Positions 21,602 to 32,554 of a stretch of DNA of 64,000 bases are shown here, piece by piece. The notes beneath the pieces were generated by a model, which was given only the letters and a program-made list of their open reading frames with translations, made no database searches and had not been told where the DNA came from. The position numbers and the translations under genes were made by a program. The first letter of the stretch is position 1. Each line of letters begins with the position of its first letter. Origin of the DNA: Diplolepis rosae (lineage: Eukaryota; Arthropoda; Insecta; Hymenoptera; Diplolepididae); NCBI GenBank assembly GCA_030998225.1, contig JAPYXD010000420.1:310001-374000 (forward strand). Reading direction: 5' to 3'.

Positions 21602-22688
21602 CCCAAGTAGAAATTTTCAAAAGTTTTATTTGAGATATTCGTAAGGTTTCCTTTTCAACTAGTGAGGCACTCTTGAGGAAAACTTGTAAGTTATTCAAAA
21701 GAAATGTAATGCTACCCCATTTAAGCTATTAGTGAGTCTAAACTTTTGAAGTATTGATGAGGCACTCTCTAGTTATTTTTGAGGCAATGGATGGTTCTTT
21801 GTTAGGAATTGAAATCTCATGCTTAGAACATTACGAGTTACTTGCGAGGAACTTGTGAGTTCCCCATTAGCCACTGAAACTTGTACCAACGAAAACTCGT
21901 ATAAAACTTTACAATTTTTGATAACTAATAGGGTTCAAGGCTGTATTGAATAGGAATTGGGATTATTAGATTTAAAGCTTTCCAAAACTTTTGCGATTTT
22001 CTACTTATATTAGCATAATAGTAACATATGTACACGAACCTGAGTGAAGGTTTCGATCAATAAAATTTGATGTTGATGGGCCTTGAACGTCGATTCCAAA
22101 AAATTCACCGGCATCAGTTGATCCATCTGTCACAAAAACCGTTACATAAGAATCTAATACCAAACATGAGAATGAAAAAAGGTTTTTGAAAAGCAGGAAA
22201 CAAAAAAAAGGTAAGTTGCAAATTTGATTGAAAAACTAATGTCATAACCGATATAATATAGACGTATTGCGATGAATACTTACTAGACTCATACTGATAC
22301 TTTTGGCTAATTTTTGTTCTTTTACGAAACTGTTTCACTCAGTTTCTGTTTCCTTCCCTTTTTCGGTCCATTTTACGATGTGCAAAAGTTTTTTCCCAAC
22401 ACCTTACAAACGCACTAAATTTTAGGTTGACATTTAACTTGTATTTTTAGCACGCACACATTAAATGAAATCACTCCAAGTTTTCGTTTACAAATGCCTC
22501 AACAATTACTTACAAGAAAAATTCATAATTTAATCACGGGGAAAAATGGACAAGTTTTATTCCAGTTTATCTTGCAATAGTTAAACTCAAGAATAACTAG
22601 CAAGTTCCTTACGAATATTTTCTTATTAGTTATGACTTACTATTAACTAATCAACTGTCAAGTGAAACTTAAGACATTTCTACCTGGG
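21602..22688 (-). mobile_element. CCCARGTAG family TIR transposon, copy 3 (1087 bp)
   Basis: Ends CCCAAGTAGAAAT and ATTTCTACCTGGG, flanked by TT on each side. About 90 bp longer than the other copies because of extra sequence around 21820-22030. The basic exon lies around 22269-22375 with a TGA after GNRN, as in copy 1. Confidence 0.85.
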
Positions 22689-22894
22689 TTAAAACTGTTT
22701 GTACTTAAGTTTAATACACAATATTTCCACACGGGATCTTTTGCACATATAATATTTTAAGATAAAAAATTTTATGGAAAAGTATTGGGAATATAAAATT
22801 TTCCATCTTCTGATGGCCTGAATAGAAAGAATGAGTTAGCCATTTTGGACCCATGGTTCTGGTTTTATCCATAAAAAACTTTTTTGTTAAAATA

Positions 22895-23560
22895 AAAAAT
22901 TCTATTTTCTCTCCAAAATATACGAGTTAGTCAAAAATGTTAAGAAACAAAATTCTTTATTTCAAAGAGATCTACAAATTTCCTGGTGACCATGTTTTCA
23001 TAGGGGTTAGATTTTTTTTTAAATAATAAAAAATTTTATCAAGAATAAAAACCTTTGGTTCCCAAAGAAACTATACGAAATACGAAAAAAGTTTTCCAGA
23101 CAAAATTGTTCATCTCAAGAAGATATACAAATTGACTTTAAAAAACTTTTTGACTGGACACGTGGTTATCGTTTTAATTGTAAGAAAAGATATCGAAAAT
23201 GAAAAATTCTATTTTGAACCAAATCTATGCGAAGTAGGAAAAAAATGTCCAGAAAAAATATTGTTTGCTCCAAAAAGATTTGCAAATTATCACCTGACTA
23301 TTTTTTCATAGGAGTTACATTTTCTCATTTATTCAGCAAAAACGTTTTTATGAAAATCAAAAATTCAATTTAGCTGTCAAAATATACGAGATGCGGGAAA
23401 AATAATAGGAAACAAAATTGTTTATTTAAGAAAGATCTATAACTATGGTGTTGAAAATTTTTTCACAGAAGTTATATATTTGTTTATGATTTAAAAAATA
23501 TTATTAAAAATAAAAAAACCTCTTTCTCAGAAAAACTATACTTGGAATACGAAATAGTCT
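22895..23560. repeat. Diverged tandem array, ~154 bp period
   Basis: The marker TATACGARNTACGRAAAAA occurs at about 22917, 23071, 23223, 23378 and 23533. Each unit also has a RGATCTACAAATT block and a TTTTTTCATAGGAGTTA block. The same unit builds the middle of REP-L (16.2-16.8 and 19.4-19.95 kb). Confidence 0.7.
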
Positions 23561-23579
23561 ATTATGTGCCTAGGCGTAC

Positions 23580-23745
23580 AATGAGGGTTATTGCGTGTCG
23601 AGCGACAATGCTCGCAGGAGATCGAAACCAAGGCGTAGTCGAGGCGTAGCCGAGACGTAGCTGAGGCAAAGCCGAGATGAAGCCGAGGCGCGATCAGTCC
23701 TGCGAGCATTGTCGCGAGTCTCGTAATTTCCCGAATTTTGTGCAT
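23580..23745. repeat. GCGTAGCCGAGGC short tandem motif and flank
   Basis: Variants of CGAGGCGTAGC / CGAGATGAAGC repeat about every 10-11 bp at 23629-23690, then CAGTCCTGCGAGCATTGTC joins the repeat also seen at 6330 and 34383. Confidence 0.75.
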
Positions 23746-24096
23746 TCTAAGTATACTATAAAAATTTGGTAGCATTCGAACAATAATTTACTGAGATACG
23801 GCGATTTAAGTATAGAAATATATTGATTTTTCATCGATATGAAAGACGCACTTTTTGAATTTTATCTCGATCGTTTCGAGACATATAAAAAATTTGTAGA
23901 TCAAAAAAGTTGCGTTTTTTAATTCTTCATATGCTAGTAATTTTTTCCGACCGGTTCTTTCAACTTTAATATTTTCAAACTTGGCCCTTATTGCATCCGG
24001 ACGCTCAATTTATACATAAACAGGAACCAGAATGATAATTTTCTACGCGATTGTCACTTTGACAGTTTTATTGAAAATTCATAAAAATTATTATTA

Positions 24097-24719
24097 TGTG
24101 TACAGATAAGTTTTGAGGTTTTTTTTTATGATTTTGAAGCTTTATTCAGAGAAATTGGTACAATTTATATTATTGAAAGTATTACCCATCTCTTTCTACT
24201 CATCCCTCATCTTTTAAGGCGATCCAAGAATTGACCCCATTTTTGGCTTCTTCATAAGAAGTGATGTGCTGTTCAGCCAGGCCATGAGCCATCGACCGGA
24301 ACAAGTGGTAGTCCGAAGGAGCAATGTCTGGCGAATTCGGCGGGTGGGATAGGATCCACCAGATGCACAGCATTAGCTTCTTGCCACTCTTGAAACGACG
24401 GAACCAATACTCAAATGTTTTTATTGATTGAGCATGTTCCTCATATGCTTCACATAGCAATCGATGTTCTTCATCTACACTTTTCTTCAAGTTAAAGAAA
24501 AAAAGCAGCGCTTCCCGCAAATGTTGTTTTGTTGTCACAAAAGTTGACATGGCCAGAGCACAAAGAAGGCGTGTTATTTACACATCAGCGGAATGACACA
24601 TACTGATTGTTAGAGAAAAATGGTGAGACTTTAACATGAGTATAGTTACAAGATGACTGATGCGATTTAATACTAGTCACAACATCTTTTGTCAATCCCT
24701 CAAAACTTATTTGTACACC
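24097..24719 (-). mobile_element. Internally deleted mariner with both ends and TA duplication
   Basis: Ends TGTGTACAGATAAGTTTTGA (left) and its near-complement at 24698-24719, with TA at 24095-24096 and 24720-24721. It keeps an in-frame N-terminus/C-terminus fusion ORF (24200-24550). Confidence 0.9.
24200..24550 (-). CDS. Mariner transposase N-C fusion lacking the catalytic centre
   Basis: 116 codons from ATG 24550: N-terminal HTH region (MSTFVTTKQHLREALLFFFN, WFRRFKSGKK) joined in frame, after LMLCIWW, to the end of the protein (PNSPDIAPSDYHLFRSMAHG to WIALKDEG). The join removes the second HTH, the first Asp (TGDE motif) and the second Asp (HDNA motif), leaving only the third acid. The frame is open, which is unusual for a deletion of this size. 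Full family proteins are ~340 aa. It keeps the first DNA-binding motif, so if made it could bind the ends or act as a repressor; that is inference. Confidence 0.6.
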   Translation of the reverse strand: MSTFVTTKQHLREALLFFFNLKKSVDEEHRLLCEAYEEHAQSIKTFEYWFRRFKSGKKLMLCIWWILSHPPNSPDIAPSDYHLFRSMAHGLAEQHITSYEEAKNGVNSWIALKDEG

Positions 24720-24724
24720 TAATA

Positions 24725-25020
24725 TCATTGAATGATAAAACAAAAATGTGTTTCACACCTAATTCTGTTCAAGTACAGATTCTAGGTAAAAAATATAGCT
24801 ACATTTGATACCTTTTCTTACTGACATTTTAAGATGAAGTGCTTAAGAATATCTAGCTTTAGATAGTAATTGTCCATAATTTTAACCCAATATTTTAGAA
24901 AGATTCTATTCAATTCTATTCGTAGGACTTTTCTTATAACATTTTTAAGAATAAAATAAACCGTCAGCCATGAAAATTAAATCGAAATTACAATTGTCAT
25001 CTCAAACGAAATAAAGAACG
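24725..25020. other. No gene recognised
   Basis: AT-rich spacer without noticed repeat partners. Confidence 0.3.
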
Positions 25021-25255
25021 CACACGGAGAAAAATAGTTCGAGCAATTTTACTCAACTTTCGATCAAAGTTGGGATGTATGGACAAGTTAGAAATTATTT
25101 AGTATCACTGTAATTATTTGTGACGTGTCAAATGTTCAAGAATGAATCACACTTCAGTGAAATTCAAAGGCGTAGAGTAGATTATGAATCATGCTCTAAA
25201 GATTTCTAAAAATAGATATTATTACTCGTAGTATAATTATAAAAAATCAGTCTTT
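25021..25255 (+). repeat. Dispersed repeat REP-2 with CACGGAGAAAAATAG end
   Basis: Opens ACACGGAGAAAAATAGTT and TTTACTCAACT; the body (AAATTATTTAGTACCA-like, ATTATTACTCGTAGTATAAT) matches 55935-56190 in reverse. Same terminal motif as REP-1, different body. Confidence 0.75.
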
Positions 25256-25474
25256 TATTCAATCACTTTGGACACACGTAAAAGTTATATAATTTCAGAA
25301 TAGTGTTGAATTTTCAGAATACTGATGTTCCATGTTATTATATTCAATAATCTGAACCAATTATAAACATACAAAATACAATTACAGTTTTTTTTAGTAG
25401 GAAGTCATTAATTTAATCCTAATAGATTGCAGTTAACGCTCCTGCACAGAAAATATGAGCAGTCCAAACTTTTT

Positions 25475-25556
25475 GGATATGACTAGTCAATGGGAATTTC
25501 GACAACTCTTTTAGAAGCTTTCATTGAAAGGTGTACGGAATTATTGAAATAAGAAT
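25475..25556 (-). repeat. Reverse copy of the 2980-3055 repeat
   Basis: AAACTTTTTGGATATGACTA and AGAAGCTTTCATTGAAAGGTG match the 3 kb site in the opposite orientation. Confidence 0.7.
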
Positions 25557-25812
25557 TTATGTTTTCATTGCATCTGAACCTTTCGTTACTTTTAAGGGCA
25601 TATGATACTCAGGAAATTAGCAGATTTTATTGATTTTAGTTTTTTACATTTTTGTGTCAAAAGTGCATAAAATTTTCTGTGCCAAATTTTGGAAATGGTA
25701 GAGAAGATAAAAATGGACGTAGATAAACTACATTTGCTTTAAAAATTGAAAAAAGTTCACTTTCAGCAAAATATATCGGAAATTTTTTTTCATTGTCAAA
25801 ACCAAAAGTACA

Positions 25813-26580
25813 CAGTGTGTCCAAAAAATAACCGAACTTTTTGGATATAGAATAAGATACACATTATATTATCTTTGAAAGTTATTATTTATTCGAAATA
25901 GGTTCTATTAGACTCAATACAACGTTTGGAACGATTAACTAGCGCATGCATAGATTTTTTTATGTCATTTATAGGAATGTTCTTCAGCACCTCGGTTACG
26001 GCAGCTTGAATGGCTGGAATATCATCATAAAATGCTCCTTTCATCTTGGTTTTCAGTTTTGGAAATAGAAAATAGTCACATGCTGATAGATCAGGCGAAT
26101 ACGGAGGGTGGTTGATGAGAGTAATCCGTTTTTTCATAAAAAATTCGTTGACTTTTTTGGTCTTCATTTAACTGATGTGGAACAAAACGTGCACAGACCT
26201 TTCTTTTACCCAAATCTTCAGTTAAAATTCTCCAAATTGTTTTCTTACTCGTATTTAATTCCTCAGCCAACATTCTCGTAGTAAAATTTGAATCGATACC
26301 AATGATTTCACGGACTTTTTCCACCAATTCAGCACGATTACTAACTTCTGGACGACCTGGCCCCAGGTCGTCATTTAAATCCTCACGACCATTTATAAAT
26401 CGTGTAAACCACTTATGAACTTGAGTACGACTCATACAATCATCACCATAAACTTCTTTCATCAATTCGTATGTCTCAGCGAATTTTTTTTCAAATTTAA
26501 CACAAAATTTTATATTTGCAAATGTAAACATCAAAAGTCTTGATAACTGTATTACATAAAATATAAAAAATCTACACAAG
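25813..26580 (-). pseudogene. Mariner (DD34D) transposase, central deletion and frameshift
   Basis: Left end CAGTGTGTCCAAAAAATAAC at 25813 looks like a mariner end. Minus strand, N-terminal part from about 26531 (MFTFANIKFCVKFEKKFAE, MSRTQVHKWFTRFINGREDL, HTH2 TRMLAEELNTSKKTIWRIL, then KVCARFVPHQL). The catalytic region with first and second acids is deleted; the frame shifts and the end resumes at 26167 (VNEFFMKKRITLINHPPYSP, DLSACDYFLFPKLK) to TYFE and TAA at 25889. A different mariner lineage from the 8 kb copy. The right terminal repeat was not found within 400 bp. Dead. Confidence 0.8.
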
Positions 26581-26864
26581 ATTTAGAATTTACATAAATT
26601 CATCAGGCATAATAATAATTTGGAATTCACAATTGTAAAATACATCTTTTGAAAATATACAACTCAGAAAACAAAATAATTTTTACAAATGTTTTTGCAC
26701 AATACACCTTTTGATAATAATGCCATTTTTGTATATACATTTCAAAATTTATTTTCATTGAACTTCAAATGTAGTTACAATAAAAATTTATATTAAATAT
26801 TAATTAAGAATTATAATTATAAAAATTAATTGGCTATATTGATTTTTTAAAATATGTTATAAAT

Positions 26865-27312
26865 AATTTATAAAAAAAGTTGGTTCATTTTTACGTAAGT
26901 GAGGCTCAAAAACTCTAGTCATGACACTGGTATTCTCACAAGCTTTAAATAATTCTTGCAGTCACTATATAAGAAAGTTCCAAGTTTTATGTCTCAGGAT
27001 TGTAAGCGAGCGTGTGCATGATTCGACGAAAGCGTATTGTCCTATATATAAGTTTGAGTTATTATTTTTATATATGTGAGGTTGTATGATAACTGTATTT
27101 GTGATGAAAAATATAATTGGCTGCGATGTGAATGGTGTGTATTTGTATGATGTTTATGTATGTGTGTATCGGATCACTAATGGCAGGCTTGAGGTAAGAA
27201 TTTTTTTTATTGCCGGTTGATGTAACAAGTCCGATGCTCATTTTACTGAACTTTCGTTTGAAGCTTCTCGAGCGTCAGTGATATACTCGTACTTATGCAT
27301 TTCACGTTAACC
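26865..27312 (-). repeat. REP-1 dispersed repeat, long copy
   Basis: Reverse of 60683-61335: shared AGTCACTATATAAGAAAGTT, GATTCGACGAAAGCGTAT, GGCAGGCTTGAGGTAAGAA and GATGCTCATTTTACT blocks in the same order. Confidence 0.8.
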
Positions 27313-27319
27313 CAGTGAC

Positions 27320-28340
27320 TGTACTGATTATCAGAATTTCGAGTTCTGATGATCAGTACGTCGAGAACTGCGTTCAATCTTGCGATTTACTTAGAGAAAG
27401 CTTAGATCTTACTGCATGTTAGGATTTTAAGTTTCGGTTACAAGAAGATTGAAAAAACATGAAAGCAGCATATGACTTTATGAGCTATAGCTATTAAAAT
27501 ACTTTACTTAAGTATCTGAGATTGCTCGAAATGAACATTACACATTTCTAAATAATAGAATTTTTCTTTCTGAAGGAAAAATACTGACTCTTAGTTCCTA
27601 ATCATCAGTATGAAAGTAATGTTCATCAAAACTCCCTGCTTTACGTGATAAAATAACGCGTTCGGTTTTATATGTTTTTTGCGGACATTTAAGTTCATTT
27701 TTAATGACTTAATAATATGGCTGCAGTAAATTATGAAATATTGTTAATGTGAATCAAATCAAATTTCATCGCGACACTCGTGTTCCACGCATGGTAAAAA
27801 AATTGGAAGATTCAAAATAAAATACAGAACATTCAAGAAAAATTATTGAAAATTCCACATTTTATTCTGAAAAGTTATGTAAATTTGCGAAAACTCTGTT
27901 TCATAAATGCTTGTATTCTTAAGTCTTCAACAGTTCTATAAACTTTATTGAACTATATTTTTCCGTGTAAGCAGATATTTAAATTTCGAAAGATATCGTG
28001 ATGGAGAAATTTATAAAATTAAAACTGTTTTTCATCATAAATTTTTCCAGATCAAATTCGTAGTATTTTTTATTTTATTTTCACGGCGTTAATAAAATTA
28101 AAATGTGTTATATCAAAACATAATCGGTTGTGTTTCGAATGTCACATCATTGGTAATTCATGACGGTAATGTAGATATATTTGAGCACAACCATAATCTA
28201 AGATTGAATATTGTAAATAAAAAAACAAAGTAGTCTTCAAAAACTTTCAAAATTATTTACTTTTTTTAAGTCTTTGATAAGTTTGGCTGAGAAACTCGTA
28301 TATTCTTTTTGAGTGTTAATAATAGGTATATGATATATAT
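27320..28340. other. No gene recognised
   Basis: AT-rich. A CCGTGTAAGC terminus preceded by ATATTTTT at 27955-27971 resembles the CACGGARAAA end seen at 25021 in reverse, so 25021-27970 might bound a composite element. Confidence 0.3.
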
Positions 28341-28507
28341 ATATTTTTTTTTTTGAGGAAGGGAGAGATGCTTCATTCATCTTCAAGGAGGCTTCGTGCC
28401 CCCCTGGTGTTTGGGACTCTGCTGATTCTCGCAGTCTTACTCACTAAAACTCCCTCCCTGTTTCTGGGCCATGAGATCCTACTACGGAACCGCCGTTAGG
28501 CATCACT

Positions 28508-28849
28508 TCAGAATCTTGGTTTGGGAGACCCTGAGCTCCTTCTCAGGTCCTTGCTTGAAGAAGCCTCCTCGATGACTGCGACTTCAATGCTTAGTTCGAG
28601 GTCGGTGATCTCGACCTCGATCCGGGGGATGAGATAACGGACCGATCCACTAGCTTCAATTGCCTCTTTAAACGCGGTGTCCAGTCGCCCTCTGTCTTTC
28701 TTAGAACATTTCAGTTCCACCAGCAAGTCCTTGGATCGCGTCTCCCTAATTCCCTGGACTGTGGCGCCAAGTTCATCAGAGTTGACGCGCTTCTTGAGTT
28801 CACGCAGGATGCAAGAATAGCTCATCTCCTCTGTCGGTTTTATGAGCAC
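28508..28849 (-). pseudogene. ORF1 (gag-like) C-terminal part of R1-type copy B
   Basis: Reads SCILRELKKRVNSDELGATV, ETRSKDLLVELKCS, DTAFKEAIEASGSVRYLIPR, matching copy A residue for residue in most positions, then degenerates (SSSKDLRRSSGSPKPRF) and stops at 28508 directly against the 3' UTR. The zinc-knuckle section present in copy A is missing. Its upstream continuation is at 28990-29292. Confidence 0.7.
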
Positions 28850-28989
28850 CGCTTCTGGGCACGCACGTCTAGACCGCTCCGGCGTTCTGACAGCCTTCTT
28901 CCTTTTCTTCTTCTGGAGGTTTCACCTGGACGGAACCTTCACCCACTCGTCTTCTTTGTTGCAGGCTTTTTGTCTCTTCTCTTCAATCT

Positions 28990-29292
28990 TCAATCGGTTT
29001 CCTCCATATCCCTTCGCAACGCGTTTAGCCCCTTGAGCGCCTCCTGAATGCCGTACCTAATAGGGAAGTGCATGCTCTTCTTGGTCCTGGAGAAGCTATC
29101 AATATTCTCCAGAACTACCTCCATCGTTTTCAAGATATCAAGCTCCCTTCCATTTCTTTCATGGAGCCAGTCCTGGTACTGCTTAACCTGTGACTTCTCG
29201 CTCTTAAACAGGTCAGGCGCCTTCTCCGCCACGTCGATTTCTCCATCAAACATCTCCTCACACATACTTTTGTTCAAATTTGAACTCTCCAT
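28990..29292 (-). pseudogene. ORF1 N-terminal part of R1-type copy B
   Basis: MESSNLNKSMCEEMFDGEID is the counterpart of MEMLNLNQTMCEELFGGDLD in copy A; the frame contains a predicted coiled-coil-like stretch (QVKQYQDWLHERNGRELDIL) that copy A lacks, then SMHFPIRYGIQEALKGLNAL and a stop. About 140 bp of frameshifted Lys/Arg-rich linker separate it from 28849. Confidence 0.7.
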
Positions 29293-29642
29293 AATTATCC
29301 GGTATTCGGTCCACCCATGCAGAACCCTGCATGCAGGAGTAAGGTCTCAATACTCTAGGAGGTGACCTGGTTTCCTAGAGACACCATGTAAGGCACCACT
29401 CCCTGGTGGCATGCAGCCCTCAGCACATTAGTTAACACCTTAGCTTGAGGGTTACTCCTTTGCGACCATCCCTGGAACATTGTTCGCAACTGCTTATTTA
29501 GTTTTGTATACGTATTCGACATTAACCCTCGGTACAGGGCCCCTCTATCCGCAACCCAAGGACGGGCCTGGTGGCCTGCTCTAAGGCCACCTGGTCGGTT
29601 TCCGAGGAAACCAATGCAGGACCGGGAATAGGTATATACACT

Positions 29643-30924
29643 ACCGTTGGAAATTGTGCGCACGGTGCTTGTCATCGCTATTAAACATCACTGCTGACTT
29701 TGAACCACAATATCTCGGTAAAAAAAAAAGAGATAGGGCATTTTAAAAAATACAGTTGGAAAGCTTATGAAATTCCAGGTCTAGTGATGTTCTATAAATA
29801 TTTTTTTGACTTTCTGAAAATAATACAGCACGTGAGGAGTTAAGAAAAAAAATTCAAGATTTTTTCAAATTCTCTACCTCAACTTCAACTTTTAGCATGA
29901 CGTAGGGAAAATTTTTCCACAATCTGAAAATTATACGACATAGAGTCTAAAATCTTATCTTTAATTAAAGCCAAGAAAACTTCAAAAATATTCATGGGTA
30001 CCCGAGATACGATTAAAAAAGTTCAATCGTATCTGAGTTGAATTTTAACCGACGATCACGGTTCTCGGCCTGTTTGTTGCTCGCCTCCTTCGCTAAGGCA
30101 GGACCGAATAGGCCACGCACAAAGGTGGCGCTTAAGTGAAGCTCTCTTATATGTTCTTTGATCCAAGAACGTGTTTCCTTTATTTCCTTTCCTTTTATTC
30201 TTAGTTGATATTTACAATGACTATTATTATTTTTATTAATGTTCTAGTTTATAAGAATTTTAAGAAATAAAAAATGTTTACATATCATTGTTCTATTCGT
30301 TAATATGGGAATAATATTGGATTTAAATAATTTTTAATAATCACTAATAAAAATAAATATTTTTTTTAAATTTAGAATAATTAGAAATAAAAATTACTAA
30401 TGAACAGAATCAAAAATACATATAAGAGGACTCCACTTAAGCGCCACCTTTGTGCGTGGCCTATTCGGTCCTGCCTCAACGAAGGAGGCGAGCAACAAAC
30501 CGGCTGAGAACCGTGATCATCGATTACAATTCAACTCAGATACGATTGAACATTTTTAATCGTATATCTGGTACCCATGAATATTTTTCAAGTTTTCTTG
30601 GCGTGAATTAAAGATAAGATTTTGGACTTTATGTCGTATAATTTTCAGATTTTGAAAACAATTTCCCTAGGTCATGCTAAAAGTTGAAGTTGAGGTAGAG
30701 AATTTGAAAAAATCTTGAATTTTTTTCAACTTCTCACGTGCTGTATTATTTTCAGGAGGGCGAAAAAATATTTATTGAGCATCACTAGACGTGGGATTTC
30801 ATAAGCTTTCCAACTGTATTTTTAAAAATGCCCTATCTCTTTTTTTCACTGAGATACCGTGGTTCAAAGTCAGCAGTGATTTTTAATAGCGATGACAAGC
30901 ACTGTGCGCACAATTTCCGACGGT
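29643..30924. repeat. Long palindrome 1: ~510 bp arms, 268 bp loop
   Basis: Arms 29643-30151 and 30420-30924 are inverted copies with roughly 90 percent identity by eye: outer ACCGTYGGAAATTGTGCGCA, middle GATACGATTRAA, inner GGTGGCGCTTAAGTG. The loop is AT-rich. A transcript crossing it would fold into a ~500 bp hairpin. It abuts palindrome 2 with no spacer. Confidence 0.9.
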
Positions 30925-32532
30925 GCACAGTGGAGTGAAATAGAAAAACGAGGTTCAAAATCATTTTCTGAGCTGAATTCTTGACCGATCTGAGATTTTC
31001 TTTTTTTTAAAAATTCAACATTAAATTTTGAAGGGATCGCTGCAGGCCGATTTTTGAATTTGTTGTTACAACTTTTATGTTAATGTAAATAGCGGAAAAA
31101 ATGTCGATTTTTCGAATTTTATTTTTTATTTCTTCGAGTAAATTTTTCCTAGGCCTGTCACACCCCAGCTTCGATGCGTAGGAGTATATAGAGTGGAATA
31201 ATTTTGTTGACATGTGAATTCATTAGTTATAAACAAATAGATATAACAATTAGTCAACGGAATGTATTGGTCATTTGTGCAATCCAATTAATCATCGGAA
31301 TCAATCGTTCGCATCTCTAAGATGATATCTCATCATGAAAATTCGTCATCCGTCATTATTTGTTAACTTTAACAACAAATAATATAAACAAATGCACAGT
31401 ATGGGCATTTGTAGGAAAAAACGAACCGAATTTTTTCCGAATCTTCATCGTAATACATTGCTTGTGATGTTGACAGATGTTATCTTGTCATCCGACATTA
31501 TTTATCAACTTTAGCAACAAATCATATAAACAAATGCACCATATAGATCATATATATGATATGAATGTGAGTTTTCAAAATGATTGGATTATCATTCCAT
31601 AATTATAGAACAGGACAAATGTTCACTGCTCAAGTGCCATGACCAATATTTCGCCAAAAAACAGCTGTCTAGTACCCAGAATGCCAACGGGTATCGAGCA
31701 TGCGTATATTTGATATGCCACCATCTAGCGGTGACGAATGATATTTATACTCATCAGAATACTCAATGACATGTACACTCGCTGAGATTATTTTGTTGCT
31801 AAAGTCAATAAATAATGTCGGATGAGAAGATGACATCTTTCAACATCACGAGCAATGTATTATGATGAAGATTCGGAAGAAATTCGGCTCGTTTTTGCCT
31901 ACAAATGCCCATATGGTGCATTTGTTCATATTATTTGTTGCTAAAGTTGATAAATAATGTCGGATGACAAGATAACATTTGTCAACATCACAAGCAATGT
32001 ATTATGATGAAGATTCGGAAGAAATTCGGCTCGTTTTTGCCTACAAATGCCCATACTGTGCATTTGTTTATATTATTTGTTGTCAAAGTGAACAAATAAT
32101 AACGGATGACGAATTTTCATGATGAGATATCATCTTAGAGATGGGAACGATTGATTCCGATGCTTAATTGGATTGCACAAATGACCAATCCATTCCGTTG
32201 ACTAATTGTTATATCTATTTGTTTATAAAAGATGAATTCACATGTCAACAAAATTATTCCATTCTATATACTCCTACGCATCGTAGCTGGTGTGTGACAG
32301 GCCTAGGAAAAATTTACTCGAAGAAATAAAAAATAAAATACGAAAAATCAACATTTTTTCCGCTATTTACATTAACATAAAAGTTGTAACAACAACAAAT
32401 TCAGAAATCGGCCTGCAGCGATCCCTTCAAAATTTAATGTTGGATTTTTCAACAAAAAAAATCTCAAATCGGTCAAGAATTCAGCTCAGAAAATGATTTT
32501 GAACCTCGTTTTTCTATTTCACTCCACTGTGC
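30925..32532. repeat. Long palindrome 2: ~620 bp arms, ~360 bp centre
   Basis: Arms 30925-31545 and 31908-32532 are inverted (outer GCACAGTGGAGTGAAATAGA). The centre holds a tandem copy (31793-31934 repeats 31935-32076, period 142). GGT flanks both outer ends. Each arm contains the mirrored ORF CDRPRKNLLEEIKNKIRK (31007-31213 minus; 32290-32496 plus), with one extra codon and a few changes in the right arm. Confidence 0.9.
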
Positions 32533-32554
32533 GGTGGTGTAATAATATATATAT

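Larger units (their letters stand above)
28350..29664 (-). mobile_element. R1-type non-LTR copy with ORF1 and 3' UTR but no ORF2 (copy B)
   Basis: From 29664 down: GC-rich 5' leader (about 29300-29664), ORF1 in two pieces, then a 150 bp 3' UTR (CCTAACGGCGGTTCC, GTGGCACGAAGCCTCC-like) and a poly-A tail with AT run at 28340-28362. The 3' UTR matches copy A (32560-32722). ORF2 is absent. Confidence 0.75.

Noticed and set aside
23536..23775. 79-codon minus-strand ORF over the GCGTAGCCGAGGC block
   Set aside because: Covers a short tandem motif present in other dispersed copies; not coding.
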